Shown: positions 52,600-60,633 of the stretch, one piece after another
Position numbering within the stretch: position 1 is the first letter of the stretch
Layout of the letters: each line of letters begins with the position of its first letter
Origin: Paenibacillus ihumii
Lineage (GTDB): Bacteria; Bacillota; Bacilli; Paenibacillales; Paenibacillaceae
Direction of reading: 5' to 3'
Length of the DNA: 64,000 bases
NCBI RefSeq assembly: GCF_001403875.1
Contig: NZ_LN884299.1
Span: forward strand, 2,728,117 to 2,792,116
Notes under the pieces: model-generated
Told to the model about the DNA's origin: nothing
What the model saw: only the letters and a program-made list of their open reading frames with translations
The model's database searches: none
Program-made: the position numbers and the translations under genes

Positions 52600-53385
52600 T
52601 TAGACTCCCAATGTCGCCCCTCCATCCACGCACAAATCAAGCATCGTAATATGCCGCGCCCGGTCGGACGCGAGGAACAAGACCGCAGCGGCAATATCCG
52701 CTGGCTCGGCAATTCTGCCCAGCGGTATGCCAAGGCGATACGATTCAGGCGAACCGGCGATGACCGACTGCGGCCCGCTGGGCCCGTTCCACAGCATCCG
52801 CTGCATCCCCGTATCGGTCGATCCCGGCGATACGATATTGCAGCGGATATGATTGGCTGCCTGCTCCAGACCCAGGCATTTCGTGACCATAGCGGCGGCT
52901 GCCTTGGAGGCGCAGTAGGCCGCCATGTGCATGCGCGGCACCAGGGCGGCATTGGAGCCGACCGTTACGATCGCCCCGGATTTGCGCGGCGCCATGCGCT
53001 TTACGACGGAGCGGGACACATAGAACACTCCGCTGGCATTCACCGCAAACACGGCAGCCCAATCCTCATCGCGCAGGGTTTCAATGCTTCCAAGTCTAAG
53101 CAAGCCGGCGACGTTAACGAGAATTCCAATCGGGCCCAGCTCCTGCTCCGCCCGCTCCACGGCTGCCTCCACAGCCTGGCTGTCCGCGACATCGGCTGCG
53201 AATGCCTTGACCAGAAAGCCTTCGGCACTCAGCTTCTCCGCAAGGCACTCTACGGCTTCCTTATTCACATCCAGGGCAGCCACCAAGGCCCCCGCCTCCG
53301 CCAGAGCCCTGGCGACGGCCTCGCCGATCCCTTGGGCGGCTCCAGTGACCAAGGCAACCTTTCCTTGGATACCCGTGTATTCCAC
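52600..53385 (-). CDS. dhbA: 2,3-dihydro-2,3-dihydroxybenzoate dehydrogenase
   Basis: This 261-residue SDR oxidises 2,3-dihydro-2,3-dihydroxybenzoate to 2,3-dihydroxybenzoate with NAD+. It has TGAAQGIGEA near the N-terminus, NVAG, the catalytic Ser in VTVGSNAA and YCASK, and its length equals B. subtilis DhbA. The start is a GTG at 53385 after GAGGAGG at eight bases; the frame further upstream has no homology. It is the first biosynthetic gene. The 204 bases before it hold no clear Fur box, only AGATAAA-type direct repeats near 53515-53545. Confidence 0.95.
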   Translation of the reverse strand: MEYTGIQGKVALVTGAAQGIGEAVARALAEAGALVAALDVNKEAVECLAEKLSAEGFLVKAFAADVADSQAVEAAVERAEQELGPIGILVNVAGLLRLGSIETLRDEDWAAVFAVNASGVFYVSRSVVKRMAPRKSGAIVTVGSNAALVPRMHMAAYCASKAAAAMVTKCLGLEQAANHIRCNIVSPGSTDTGMQRMLWNGPSGPQSVIAGSPESYRLGIPLGRIAEPADIAAAVLFLASDRARHITMLDLCVDGGATLGV

Positions 53386-53589
53386 TTCCCAATCCTCCTC
53401 TCTTTGTAAGCAAAAACTGGATTTGTCATCATCCCCCCTTCCTGTGACTAGGTCTCCCTCGTTCAATTTCCCCCTATCCTGCCGCCTCTCCAATTGACAT
53501 CTCTCAGCCTAGGTTTATCTATTTATCTGTTATTTGGTTTATCTCGGATATCCCTCATCTTCCTTAGGCTTGAACATTTTTGCCGCTCG

Positions 53590-54432
53590 TCAGCGCCCGG
53601 ATTCCCAGGAATGAAAAGCAAACTGCAGGGCCCGGCTGATCAAGGCCGGCAGCACAGTAATATGCCCCTCGCCCTCAAACTCCTTGAAGCGGGCTAGGAT
53701 CCCGGAGCTTGCGAACATCGACAGCCGCTCAGCGAGCCTGCGCGCATTTTTGCTGTTCTGGGAAATATGGTTCCGCTCCAGCTCTCCTACCCCGAGCAGG
53801 AGCTTTGCATTCAATGCTTCCCGCTGCAGGCGGTTGACGAACATTTCCTCGGCTTCGCTGATCATGGCTTTGTTCCAATGGAACGAAGGACTTCCGGCGA
53901 TGTAGCAGGCAAAGGCCTCCGGCCTCGTGAACAGCGTGTACAGAGTAAACAGTCCTCCGAGCGAATGGCCGAATATCGCCTGCTTGCCTCGATCCACCGC
54001 GTATTTGGCTTCGATTTCCGGCTTCAGCTCTTCCTCGAGGAATCGCAGAAATGCGGCCGCTCCCCCCTGCTCCGGCAAGGGAGTTCCATCAGGCCTGAAG
54101 CGGTAATCCGTGCTGGTCGCCGGGGTATAATCGTAATAGCGCTCCGGCGGGAACAGGTCCTCCTTGTCATAGCCGATTCCCACGATCACTGCCGGAAATA
54201 CCCCCGTGTTATGGGGACAGCTGCCCTGTAGACGCGCGGTCTCAGCCATCGTCCCGAATACAGAATTGGCGTCCAGCACATAAAATACCGGGTAGCCCGA
54301 AGCCGGAGGCGGCTCCGCAGGCGCGCTGACCATTATCCGATACTTGCGCCCTTCCTTGCGGGAATGCATGAGCCATTGCGCTGCACGAAGGATGACTATC
54401 TGTTTTTCGTCAGCCATTTCCTTTTGATCCAC
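53590..54432 (-). CDS. BesA/IroE-like ferric-siderophore esterase
   Basis: The 280-residue esterase-D-fold hydrolase has the nucleophile motif GHSLGG (about residue 157) and a late catalytic His in EGEGHITVLP. The central YDYTPATSTDYRF segment is typical of IroE, Fes and BesA-type trilactone esterases. Such enzymes open the trithreonine or triserine lactone of the imported ferric siderophore, lowering iron affinity so that iron is released inside the cell. It lies between the binding protein and dhbA on the same strand, which supports the role. There is no signal peptide. The GTG start follows AAGGGA at six bases. Confidence 0.88.
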   Translation of the reverse strand: MDQKEMADEKQIVILRAAQWLMHSRKEGRKYRIMVSAPAEPPPASGYPVFYVLDANSVFGTMAETARLQGSCPHNTGVFPAVIVGIGYDKEDLFPPERYYDYTPATSTDYRFRPDGTPLPEQGGAAAFLRFLEEELKPEIEAKYAVDRGKQAIFGHSLGGLFTLYTLFTRPEAFACYIAGSPSFHWNKAMISEAEEMFVNRLQREALNAKLLLGVGELERNHISQNSKNARRLAERLSMFASSGILARFKEFEGEGHITVLPALISRALQFAFHSWESGR

Positions 54433-54442
54433 CTTTATTCCC

Positions 54443-55465
54443 TTATTCAGCCATCAGCTTGACCACATCATCGATGATCTTCTCATAAGCGATCAGGCCG
54501 CTTCCCAGCCAGTACTCATCGCTTACTTCATGCACATGCCCCTGTTGAACGGCAGGAATGCTCTTCCAGATGCTGCTTTCCGTCATCTCCTTCATGCGTT
54601 CCGTGCCTTGACCGTAGGCATTGATGACAAAAATATAGTCCGCATCCAATTCAGGCAGGATTTCAAGCGATAAATTCAGGCTGTTCTCGTTCTCCGTCAG
54701 CTTGGTCATTTCGATGCCCAACTGCTGATTAAGGACGTAGCCGCAGAAATAATTGCCGCCCATCAAGCTTACGCCCTTGGCGGCGAAACGGATAATCGCT
54801 ACCTTCTTGCCGGGCGCGTTCTTCTCGATGGCCGCTTTGGCCTCATCCACCTTCTGCTGGTAAGATTCCAGCGCCTGCTTCGCTTCCTCGGTCTTCCCCA
54901 AGAGCTCTCCCAATATTTCAAGCGATTTCTCAACATCTCCCGCGGCATTGTTGAATACATAGGTCGGCGCGATTTTGGAGTAATTCTCGTATACACCGTC
55001 ACCGGCATAGTTGGCCGTATGCAGGACAATCAAATCGGGCTCGTACGACAGCAGCACCTCTGAAGACGGCGCCCCGCCCGAAAAGTCAAGCTTCGGCACG
55101 TCCTGCAGCTCCCCTTGCAAATAACCATGACCCAGATTGCCATTCGACCACTGCGCTACCGGCTTAACCCCCAGCTTCAGCAGCGAATCCTCCAAATAAG
55201 GCGCGAACACGCGCTGCGGCCGCTCCGGCACCTGAATTTCATGCCCGAGATCATCCTTGAATGTCCGTTCCCCAGACTGTGCTTCCGGAGCATTCTTTGC
55301 GGGTGCAGAGGCTTCGGCCGGCTGGCTCGCCGCAGGCTGTCCGGGTGAATTCTTGGCGGAATCCGTGCCGCATCCGGCCAGCAGACTTCCTGCGAGCGCA
55401 ATGCATAGCAGTATTAAATCATGCGATTTCACTTTTTCTCCTATCCTAGCAGTAACTTTCAACAT
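54443..55465 (-). CDS. siderophore-binding lipoprotein, FeuA/YfiY type
   Basis: The 340-residue lipoprotein has a signal peptide with lipobox LLAGC (about residue 31) and an Ala/Pro/Ser-rich linker. The two-lobe binding domain starts at TFKDDLGHEIQVPERPQRVF, a pattern shared by ferric-siderophore binding proteins. It should capture the ferric catecholate at the cell surface. It sits where feuA sits in B. subtilis, after the Btr-type regulator, but no FeuB/FeuC permease genes follow. A Fur-box-like site stands 19 bases upstream of its start. The ATG at 55465 is set by GAGAGGGGC and begins the signal peptide. Confidence 0.9.
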   Translation of the reverse strand: MLKVTARIGEKVKSHDLILLCIALAGSLLAGCGTDSAKNSPGQPAASQPAEASAPAKNAPEAQSGERTFKDDLGHEIQVPERPQRVFAPYLEDSLLKLGVKPVAQWSNGNLGHGYLQGELQDVPKLDFSGGAPSSEVLLSYEPDLIVLHTANYAGDGVYENYSKIAPTYVFNNAAGDVEKSLEILGELLGKTEEAKQALESYQQKVDEAKAAIEKNAPGKKVAIIRFAAKGVSLMGGNYFCGYVLNQQLGIEMTKLTENENSLNLSLEILPELDADYIFVINAYGQGTERMKEMTESSIWKSIPAVQQGHVHEVSDEYWLGSGLIAYEKIIDDVVKLMAE

Positions 55466-55483
55466 GGGTGCCCCTCTCTCCTT

Positions 55484-55502
55484 GATAATGATTATCATTG
55501 AG
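55484..55502. promoter_or_regulatory. Fur box upstream of the binding-protein gene
   Basis: GATAATGATTATCATTGAG matches 16 of 19 positions of the classical Fur consensus, including the first 16 without a gap. A partly overlapping second half-site (GAGAATGATTATAG) continues to about 55512. Its position between the regulator and binding-protein genes implies iron-dependent repression of the downstream genes. Confidence 0.88.
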
Positions 55503-55514
55503 AATGATTATAGA

Positions 55515-56741
55515 TCATGTCCCCCGGACAGCACCATGGACAGTATCCTGCAAACGATATGGACATTTTCCTGTAAACATGAGCAGCGCCTCATCCAGCA
55601 TGCGGCTGACGGCCATCGGCGAATATTCAAACCAAGGATCCGACGGAATCAAATGAATCTGTCCGTTCTTCACGGCCTGCAGCTGCCGCCACTGCCTGGA
55701 GTGCTGCAGAGATAACCAATAGGAACGGGATGCGGTCTCGGCGCATACGACGACCAGAATCCGATCCGGGTTGATCACCGCAAGCTCCTCTATGGGAAGC
55801 ATTCTGCTGCCTGAGGAAGAGGCTGGACAGGCGGGCCTGATGTGCAGGTCCTCATACAGCACCTCCCCGATTCCACGGTTCCCATACATGTGAAGCTGAT
55901 CTCCGTAAATCCGCAGCACCATGAGGCTATCGCTTCCTAGTACTCCTCTGATCTCTGATCTTGCTGCCTGGACTTTAAGCTCATGCTGCTCAACCCACTG
56001 CTCCGCCTTCTCCTCCCGGTTCAAAAACCCGGCCAGCATACGCAGCTGCTCCCGCCACCCGCAGCGCTCCGCAGGCACGAAGAAGGTCTGCGCTAAGCTG
56101 CTCAGCTTGGCCTGCTCACTGCTATCGAGCTGATCGGTACCGATAATCGCATCTGGACGCAGCAAGGCCAGCTTCGCCAGATTGGCTTCGAAGGCCCGGG
56201 AGTTATATGGCCCCGCGAGCTGCAGATGGGACGAGATCCTCGTCCGGTAATCGTTATAATAATAAGCCGTCCACTTCGGATCCAAAGGAGCAGCCACCGG
56301 GATAATATCCAGGGCCAGCAGCAGCCCAGTGATCTCGGGAGAGCATGCTGCGACGCGGGGCCTCGCTTTTCTAATATAATCAGAGGGGGACATGCCCACC
56401 TCCTTCTTAAATTTGCGGCTGAAGTAGAATTCATCGCTGTAGCCGACCATCAAGGCAATATCCCGCAGCCGCAGCTGCTCCCCCGCCGAAAGCAAATAGC
56501 GTTTGGCCTGATTGATGCGCAGCTCGGATAAATATTTCATGGCACTCTTGCCGAAGCTCTTCTTGAACAGATCGACGAAATACTTCGGACTGATATTTGC
56601 CATTAAGGCCAATTGGGCAATGGTTAACGGTTCATGAAAATGCTCTTCCATGTATTTCTTTATCTGAGACAGCTCTTTCCTCACATTCTGCTCATCCCCG
56701 GCAGAGCATGGGCCAGCTGAATAGGACTGTTCTGAAAGCAT
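55515..56741 (-). CDS. Btr-like AraC regulator fused to a siderophore-binding domain
   Basis: The 408-residue protein begins with an AraC helix-turn-helix pair (LTIAQLALMANISPKYFVDLF, then IALMVGYSDEFYFSRKFKKE; residues about 35-125). It continues with a periplasmic-binding-protein-like domain (about 130-395) of the ferric-siderophore type. B. subtilis Btr combines these parts and activates uptake genes when it senses the ferric catecholate in the cytoplasm. The version here lacks the extra N-terminal region of Btr (529 residues). It lies upstream of the binding-protein gene on the same strand and has its own Fur-box-like site. A GAGGGGG precedes the ATG. Confidence 0.9.
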   Translation of the reverse strand: MLSEQSYSAGPCSAGDEQNVRKELSQIKKYMEEHFHEPLTIAQLALMANISPKYFVDLFKKSFGKSAMKYLSELRINQAKRYLLSAGEQLRLRDIALMVGYSDEFYFSRKFKKEVGMSPSDYIRKARPRVAACSPEITGLLLALDIIPVAAPLDPKWTAYYYNDYRTRISSHLQLAGPYNSRAFEANLAKLALLRPDAIIGTDQLDSSEQAKLSSLAQTFFVPAERCGWREQLRMLAGFLNREEKAEQWVEQHELKVQAARSEIRGVLGSDSLMVLRIYGDQLHMYGNRGIGEVLYEDLHIRPACPASSSGSRMLPIEELAVINPDRILVVVCAETASRSYWLSLQHSRQWRQLQAVKNGQIHLIPSDPWFEYSPMAVSRMLDEALLMFTGKCPYRLQDTVHGAVRGT

Positions 56742-56784
56742 CCATAATTCCCCCTCAAAAAATAAAAGGAATCATTTCATTATT

Positions 56785-56803
56785 GAAAATGATTCTCAAT
56801 ATC
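56785..56803. promoter_or_regulatory. Fur box upstream of the Btr-like regulator
   Basis: GAAAATGATTCTCAATATC matches 16 of 19 positions of the Fur consensus. It lies about 45 bases upstream of the regulator start, inside an AT-rich promoter region, so the activator itself should be made only when iron is scarce. Confidence 0.8.
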
Positions 56804-57007
56804 ATTGACTATATTCTAACCAATCTCTGACAATAGAAGCAAGAGACGATCTGTTCATTGATTTGGAGAGTAAAAAAACACCCATTTCCTCTTACTCCAG
56901 CCATAAGCCCGAATTAAATCTGGTCGGCTAGCCATAAAGTAAGGTAAATGGATGCATATGAACCGCTTGCGAGAGGTATTTTTCGTATGCTGCTGGCGTG
57001 GCTTGCA

Positions 57008-57987
57008 TCAAGTGGTTAATATTTTTACCATCTTATAGTCCCCAGGTACTGCTGAGAATCCTAAGAGATCGCGATTAATCTTCAGCATCGGAGCATTGAG
57101 AGAATCGTTATTAGTACGCATATATACCGCATTGAACTTTAAAGCGAGTTCTATGCAGCTGAGTTTTAATGCTAGACCCAAGCCTTGCCCTCTATATGCT
57201 TTTCTTACTCCCGTATATTCGTGATACATGCTTTGCGTTGTTTCGTGGAACAGCAGATGGGCGACGCCTACATATTTATTCTGATTCAATGCGATCAATA
57301 TGTACTCCGGTTTAGAGCCGGGTAAATCAAGAGTCCATTTCCTCCACTCGGTGAAATCAAAATAATCTCCTGCGAAGCCCGGTATATCAAAGGAGGTTTC
57401 TCTATATAGTTCATACAGCTTTTCCTCTTTGTCTGGCTCATTTATGTCCGAGAGGGGTACAATCGCCAACGGTGCAGAAATGGAATTCAGAAGGCTTTTA
57501 TCGAAGCTCGCCAAATCCAGGACGGATTCGAAGGTATGTCTTTCGACCTGATATTCATGTTTTCTCGCGAAGGCTATGGAGCTCTCTTCATCGTCACTTA
57601 TTTCATAATTCAACCTGCTGGCACCATGCGCTTGTGCCCATTTCTCCAGGGTGATGTAAAGTTGATGGCCTATACCCTGGTTGCGGCAGCTCGGTTCCAC
57701 CACCAGTACATGATTGAGCTCCCCCCGGCTGTCCAGGGGGCCCTCCAGGATAAGCCATATCCTATGATGCGGGACACCTCATCGACGGCTACGATACGGT
57801 ATCTGTCAAAGCCCCCCAGCAATCCATTCTCCGTCTTATGAAGCATGCCTTTGGCTGGAATTTTAGCGTCTTCCTCAGCTAATAGATCTGCGTTCGTCTT
57901 TTCAGACAGCACCCAATTTAGCAAATTGGCGATTTGAGCATAATCATTAGGAATAGGAATTTGTATTTCGCGAATCGAAAATTTCAT
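57008..57987 (-). pseudogene. tandem GNAT acetyltransferase with a frameshift
   Basis: Two overlapping frames together encode one protein of about 325 residues with two GNAT domains. The first frame (ATG at 57987 after AAGGAG) reads to IIGYGLS and then turns to nonsense (MYWWWNRAAATRV). The second frame supplies LEGPLDSRGELNHVLVVEP, the acetyl-CoA loop CRNQGIGHQLY and the whole second GNAT domain (RKAYRGQGLGLALK). A one-base loss near 57741-57760 explains the break. Unless this is a sequence error, the gene is inactive or yields only the fragments. The substrate is unknown. Confidence 0.75.
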
Positions 57988-58109
57988 GGATACACTCCTT
58001 ACGAGTCTAATGACCCTATTTAACTTCATCCTAAAGAATCTGATTAGACTGCGAAAGAGAATTCTTGATTATAATTAAAGTTTCCAAATTGTTGAAAGTC
58101 CCCGTTGGC

Positions 58110-58868
58110 TTAAACCCGCTTTCTTGCCTCGTATGTAATCATTTGATTTGCATGCTGGGGAGCGGTGCCGTATTCATAGTTTCCAGAAATGACAATGTCG
58201 CTGAAGCCTGCTTTTTCAAGCAGCATAGCGAACTCATTCATGCCATACCATCTCACGGGAAACCGTTGGAGCTCCGACTGGATCAGTTGTCCATCCTTCC
58301 ACTTTTCGTACTTCAAGAGGGACACGACTCGCTGCTCGATGAAGTTGACCTCAATTCGCTTCTCCTCTAAAGTGAGGGTCTCCTCCTTCTCTGTCTCCCA
58401 TAAGCGCGTCTTTACGGTATTCATGTCAAAGTCCGTCTCCAGAAAAATATCCGCAATAAACACGCCCCCATCAGCCAAGTGATCATAGTAGCATTTCAGC
58501 GCATTTACAATATCGTCTCTGGAATCGATCAATTGCAGTGAGCCACCGGGGATCATAATCGCTTCATAAGCCTTCTCTAATTGAAACTGGCGCATATCAG
58601 CTTCAAACAAAGCTGGATAAAGCCCTAGCTCTTCGCATTTTTGTCTGCAGGAGTTCAGCATATAGGGCGAATTATCTACCCCCTCAACCTGAAGGCCTGA
58701 CTTCAGCAATGGAATCAGGACCCGTCCTGAGCCGCAGGCTACCTCTAGAATTTTTCCGGTGATGCCTCTTAATCTCTCCGCATAATACTCAATGTCGCCG
58801 AACGAATACCCGACTGGCTTGCTGAGCTCGTAGACTTCAGTGCACAGCTCACCATACGTGTTAAGCAT
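58110..58868 (-). CDS. SAM-dependent methyltransferase
   Basis: The roughly 252-residue class I methyltransferase has motif I ILEVACGSGRVLIPL (about residue 42), the acidic residue of motif II in VEGVDNS, and a later ALFEADMRQF. The substrate is unknown. The ATG at 58868 follows GGAG at eight bases and is preferred over a GTG six codons upstream. It lies among several acetyltransferase genes on the same strand, but is separated from them by promoter-sized gaps. Confidence 0.88.
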   Translation of the reverse strand: MLNTYGELCTEVYELSKPVGYSFGDIEYYAERLRGITGKILEVACGSGRVLIPLLKSGLQVEGVDNSPYMLNSCRQKCEELGLYPALFEADMRQFQLEKAYEAIMIPGGSLQLIDSRDDIVNALKCYYDHLADGGVFIADIFLETDFDMNTVKTRLWETEKEETLTLEEKRIEVNFIEQRVVSLLKYEKWKDGQLIQSELQRFPVRWYGMNEFAMLLEKAGFSDIVISGNYEYGTAPQHANQMITYEARKRV

Positions 58869-58914
58869 TTTCTCATCTCCATTCACTGTTCTGCTTTAGT
58901 TTGTTCCGCTGACC

Positions 58915-59454
58915 TTAAGGATGGGGATATTCCATGAGCCAGCAGTCTCTATACTGTCCTTCATGCCATTCATGTGCCTTTAGCAGCTTCACTCTTCTAA
59001 AGCCGCATTTCTCGTAGCACCTTATCGCTCGTATATTCCAGGCCTGCGGATCCATCACGACTTTATCAGCTCCATTCTGGCAAACCAGATACTCGAGCAT
59101 GGAGGTGACCAGCTTCCCGCCAATGCCTCTGTCCCAGTAATCGGTCTCGCCGATGAATTGATCCATCCCATAGATTACGCCACTTGTTGGGTAACCGTAC
59201 TCTCCTCTAGATTCTTCGTCCAGCAGATAGAATTGGATATAACCGATGGCCTTGCCGCAGTACTCCACCATACATCGGGTCTCGCCATCATTTTGATAGA
59301 AGGATTCCCGGATCATCTGAAGATCATGAGGGCGATCCCGCCCTTCGTAGTATTGCAGCAAAACGGGATCGGACAGCCAGGCAGCGAGCTTCAGCTCGTC
59401 CTCCCGCTCCAGCTCGCGGACCATAATCTCCCCGGCAGTATAGATTATTTCCAT
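58915..59454 (-). CDS. AAC(6')-like aminoglycoside acetyltransferase
   Basis: The 179-residue GNAT protein resembles aminoglycoside 6'-N-acetyltransferases such as the N-terminal half of AAC(6')-Ie/APH(2''). Shared blocks are YGMDQFIGETDYWDRGIG (acetyl-CoA loop), MDPQAWNIRAIRCYEKCGF and HEWHEGQYRDCWLMEY. It probably acetylates an aminoglycoside or a related amine; whether it gives resistance cannot be told from the sequence. The ATG at 59454 follows AAGGAG. The neighbouring GNAT gene ends 14 bases upstream, so the two are likely co-transcribed. Confidence 0.8.
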   Translation of the reverse strand: MEIIYTAGEIMVRELEREDELKLAAWLSDPVLLQYYEGRDRPHDLQMIRESFYQNDGETRCMVEYCGKAIGYIQFYLLDEESRGEYGYPTSGVIYGMDQFIGETDYWDRGIGGKLVTSMLEYLVCQNGADKVVMDPQAWNIRAIRCYEKCGFRRVKLLKAHEWHEGQYRDCWLMEYPHP

Positions 59455-59468
59455 TGTACTCTCCTTTT

Positions 59469-59951
59469 CTAGGAAGGAATAGGATGAAAGGAACCTGCAT
59501 CCAGACTTAGTCTGATCATGTCCCTGCACGGAATTCCATTCTCAACGATCTCTTCATCATAATGCCTGATAAAAAAATCGCGATCCACCCCGGTAATGCG
59601 GAATCCGCATTTCTGATACAGCCCCAATTGGCTTAGGCTCGAGTTACCCGTACCGATTTCAATCGTCACGGCCTGCTGCTCTATCGCTTTGCCGATCGCG
59701 CACAAGACTAATTTCTTCCCGATGCCTTGCCCCTGGTACTTGTCGCGGACAGCGACATTCATGATTTCCATCGTTCCCGGACGTGTTCTTAACAATACAA
59801 AAACGCCGATGACTTCGTGCTTATTCGCAGCAACGTAGCACTGGCCTCTCCGCAAATATTCATTGATATGGTCTCTGGAAGGATCGGCCAGAAGCAATAA
59901 ATCATACGGGGCATCTTGAATGTTCTCTAATAAATCTATCGACATATCCAT
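59469..59951 (-). CDS. GNAT-family N-acetyltransferase
   Basis: The 160-residue single-domain GNAT protein has the acetyl-CoA loop VRDKYQGQGIGKKLV (about 68-82) and the closing GLYQKCGFRITGVDRDFF pattern. It resembles the YvbK-like group. The substrate is unknown. It lies immediately upstream of the AAC(6')-like gene on the same strand and is probably co-transcribed with it. Confidence 0.88.
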   Translation of the reverse strand: MDMSIDLLENIQDAPYDLLLLADPSRDHINEYLRRGQCYVAANKHEVIGVFVLLRTRPGTMEIMNVAVRDKYQGQGIGKKLVLCAIGKAIEQQAVTIEIGTGNSSLSQLGLYQKCGFRITGVDRDFFIRHYDEEIVENGIPCRDMIRLSLDAGSFHPIPS

Positions 59952-60113
59952 GGCAAATACTCTCCTTGAACGCGCAGACTATTCCGCAGGCTATTCACTT
60001 ATTTGTCTCATTAATAATATTATGCCGGTTCCAGGCGGATGTCTAACTCCTTCTCCATTCAAGAGTCTATATTTCGAATTATAGAGGGCGTTAAATCATC
60101 ACTCCACGCCAAC

Positions 60114-60151
60114 AAGGGTGCCCTCGGCTGCTGACCGTCAAGGCACCCCTT
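60114..60151 (-). terminator. terminator of the small acidic protein gene
   Basis: AAGGGTGCC pairs with GGCACCCCTT (one extra C) around a roughly 19-base loop, 22 bases after the stop codon. The T tract on the minus strand is short, so the signal is of moderate strength. Confidence 0.6.
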
Positions 60152-60172
60152 AATATCGTATATCAGGCGGGA

Positions 60173-60331
60173 TTATTCTTCGCGCTTGGCTTGCTCTTGT
60201 CCGAATGCCGCCTTTGCATCCTCAACCATTTCTTGGGCAAACTCTTCCCGTTCCTTATCGGGAACCGGCATTTTATTCAGCGGAGTCCGCTGTACTTCAT
60301 ACTTGCTGAGACCTTGATTTTCCTTGCTCAT
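60173..60331 (-). CDS. 52-residue charged protein, unknown function
   Basis: This small soluble protein is rich in Glu and Lys (KYEVQRTPLNKMPVPDKEREEF and a helical tail AAFGQEQAKREE). An AGGA stands six bases before the ATG at 60331; upstream codons in frame lack a site. It has its own terminator. I do not recognise a family; its composition recalls small spore or stress proteins, but that is only an impression. Confidence 0.65.
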   Translation of the reverse strand: MSKENQGLSKYEVQRTPLNKMPVPDKEREEFAQEMVEDAKAAFGQEQAKREE

Positions 60332-60554
60332 GCTGTATCCTGCACCCCCTTCGGTTCTTATGCCATCCAATGCTAGGATGCGGCTGCACAAGCCATTTTA
60401 TGCATCGCCTGAATGCACCGGATTCGCCAAAAAGTCTGATTTTCAAGGAAAGATAACGGTTTTGTGAACCTTAATTGCCAAGTAAAAATGCTATGATCTT
60501 AATTGTAATTAACAGATATTTCAAAAAAATCAGGCGAAAGGGGGACAATTATTA

Positions 60555-60583
60555 TTGACATAGAGGTACTATTTCCGAATAAC
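60555..60583 (+). promoter_or_regulatory. sigma-A-type promoter of the large esterase-lyase gene
   Basis: A perfect TTGACA (60555-60560) and an AATAAC -10-like hexamer (60578-60583) are separated by 17 bases, about 50 bases upstream of the start codon. The remaining bases back to 60332 hold no gene that I can see. Confidence 0.65.
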
Positions 60584-60584
60584 T

Positions 60585-60598
60585 TGTAACCGCTTACA
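60585..60598 (+). promoter_or_regulatory. cre site (CcpA operator)
   Basis: TGTAACCGCTTACA fits the catabolite-responsive element consensus TGWNANCGNTNWCA at every defined position. It sits directly downstream of the -10 element, where bound CcpA would block transcription when a preferred sugar is present. Confidence 0.85.
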
Positions 60599-60633
60599 GA
60601 TTGCTAGATTAAATTAGAAAGAGGGTATGGCAA

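Noticed and set aside
53386..53589. Fur box before dhbA
   Set aside because: I looked for one because the operon is iron-related; only AGATAAA direct repeats and a loose dyad are present, none near the Fur consensus.
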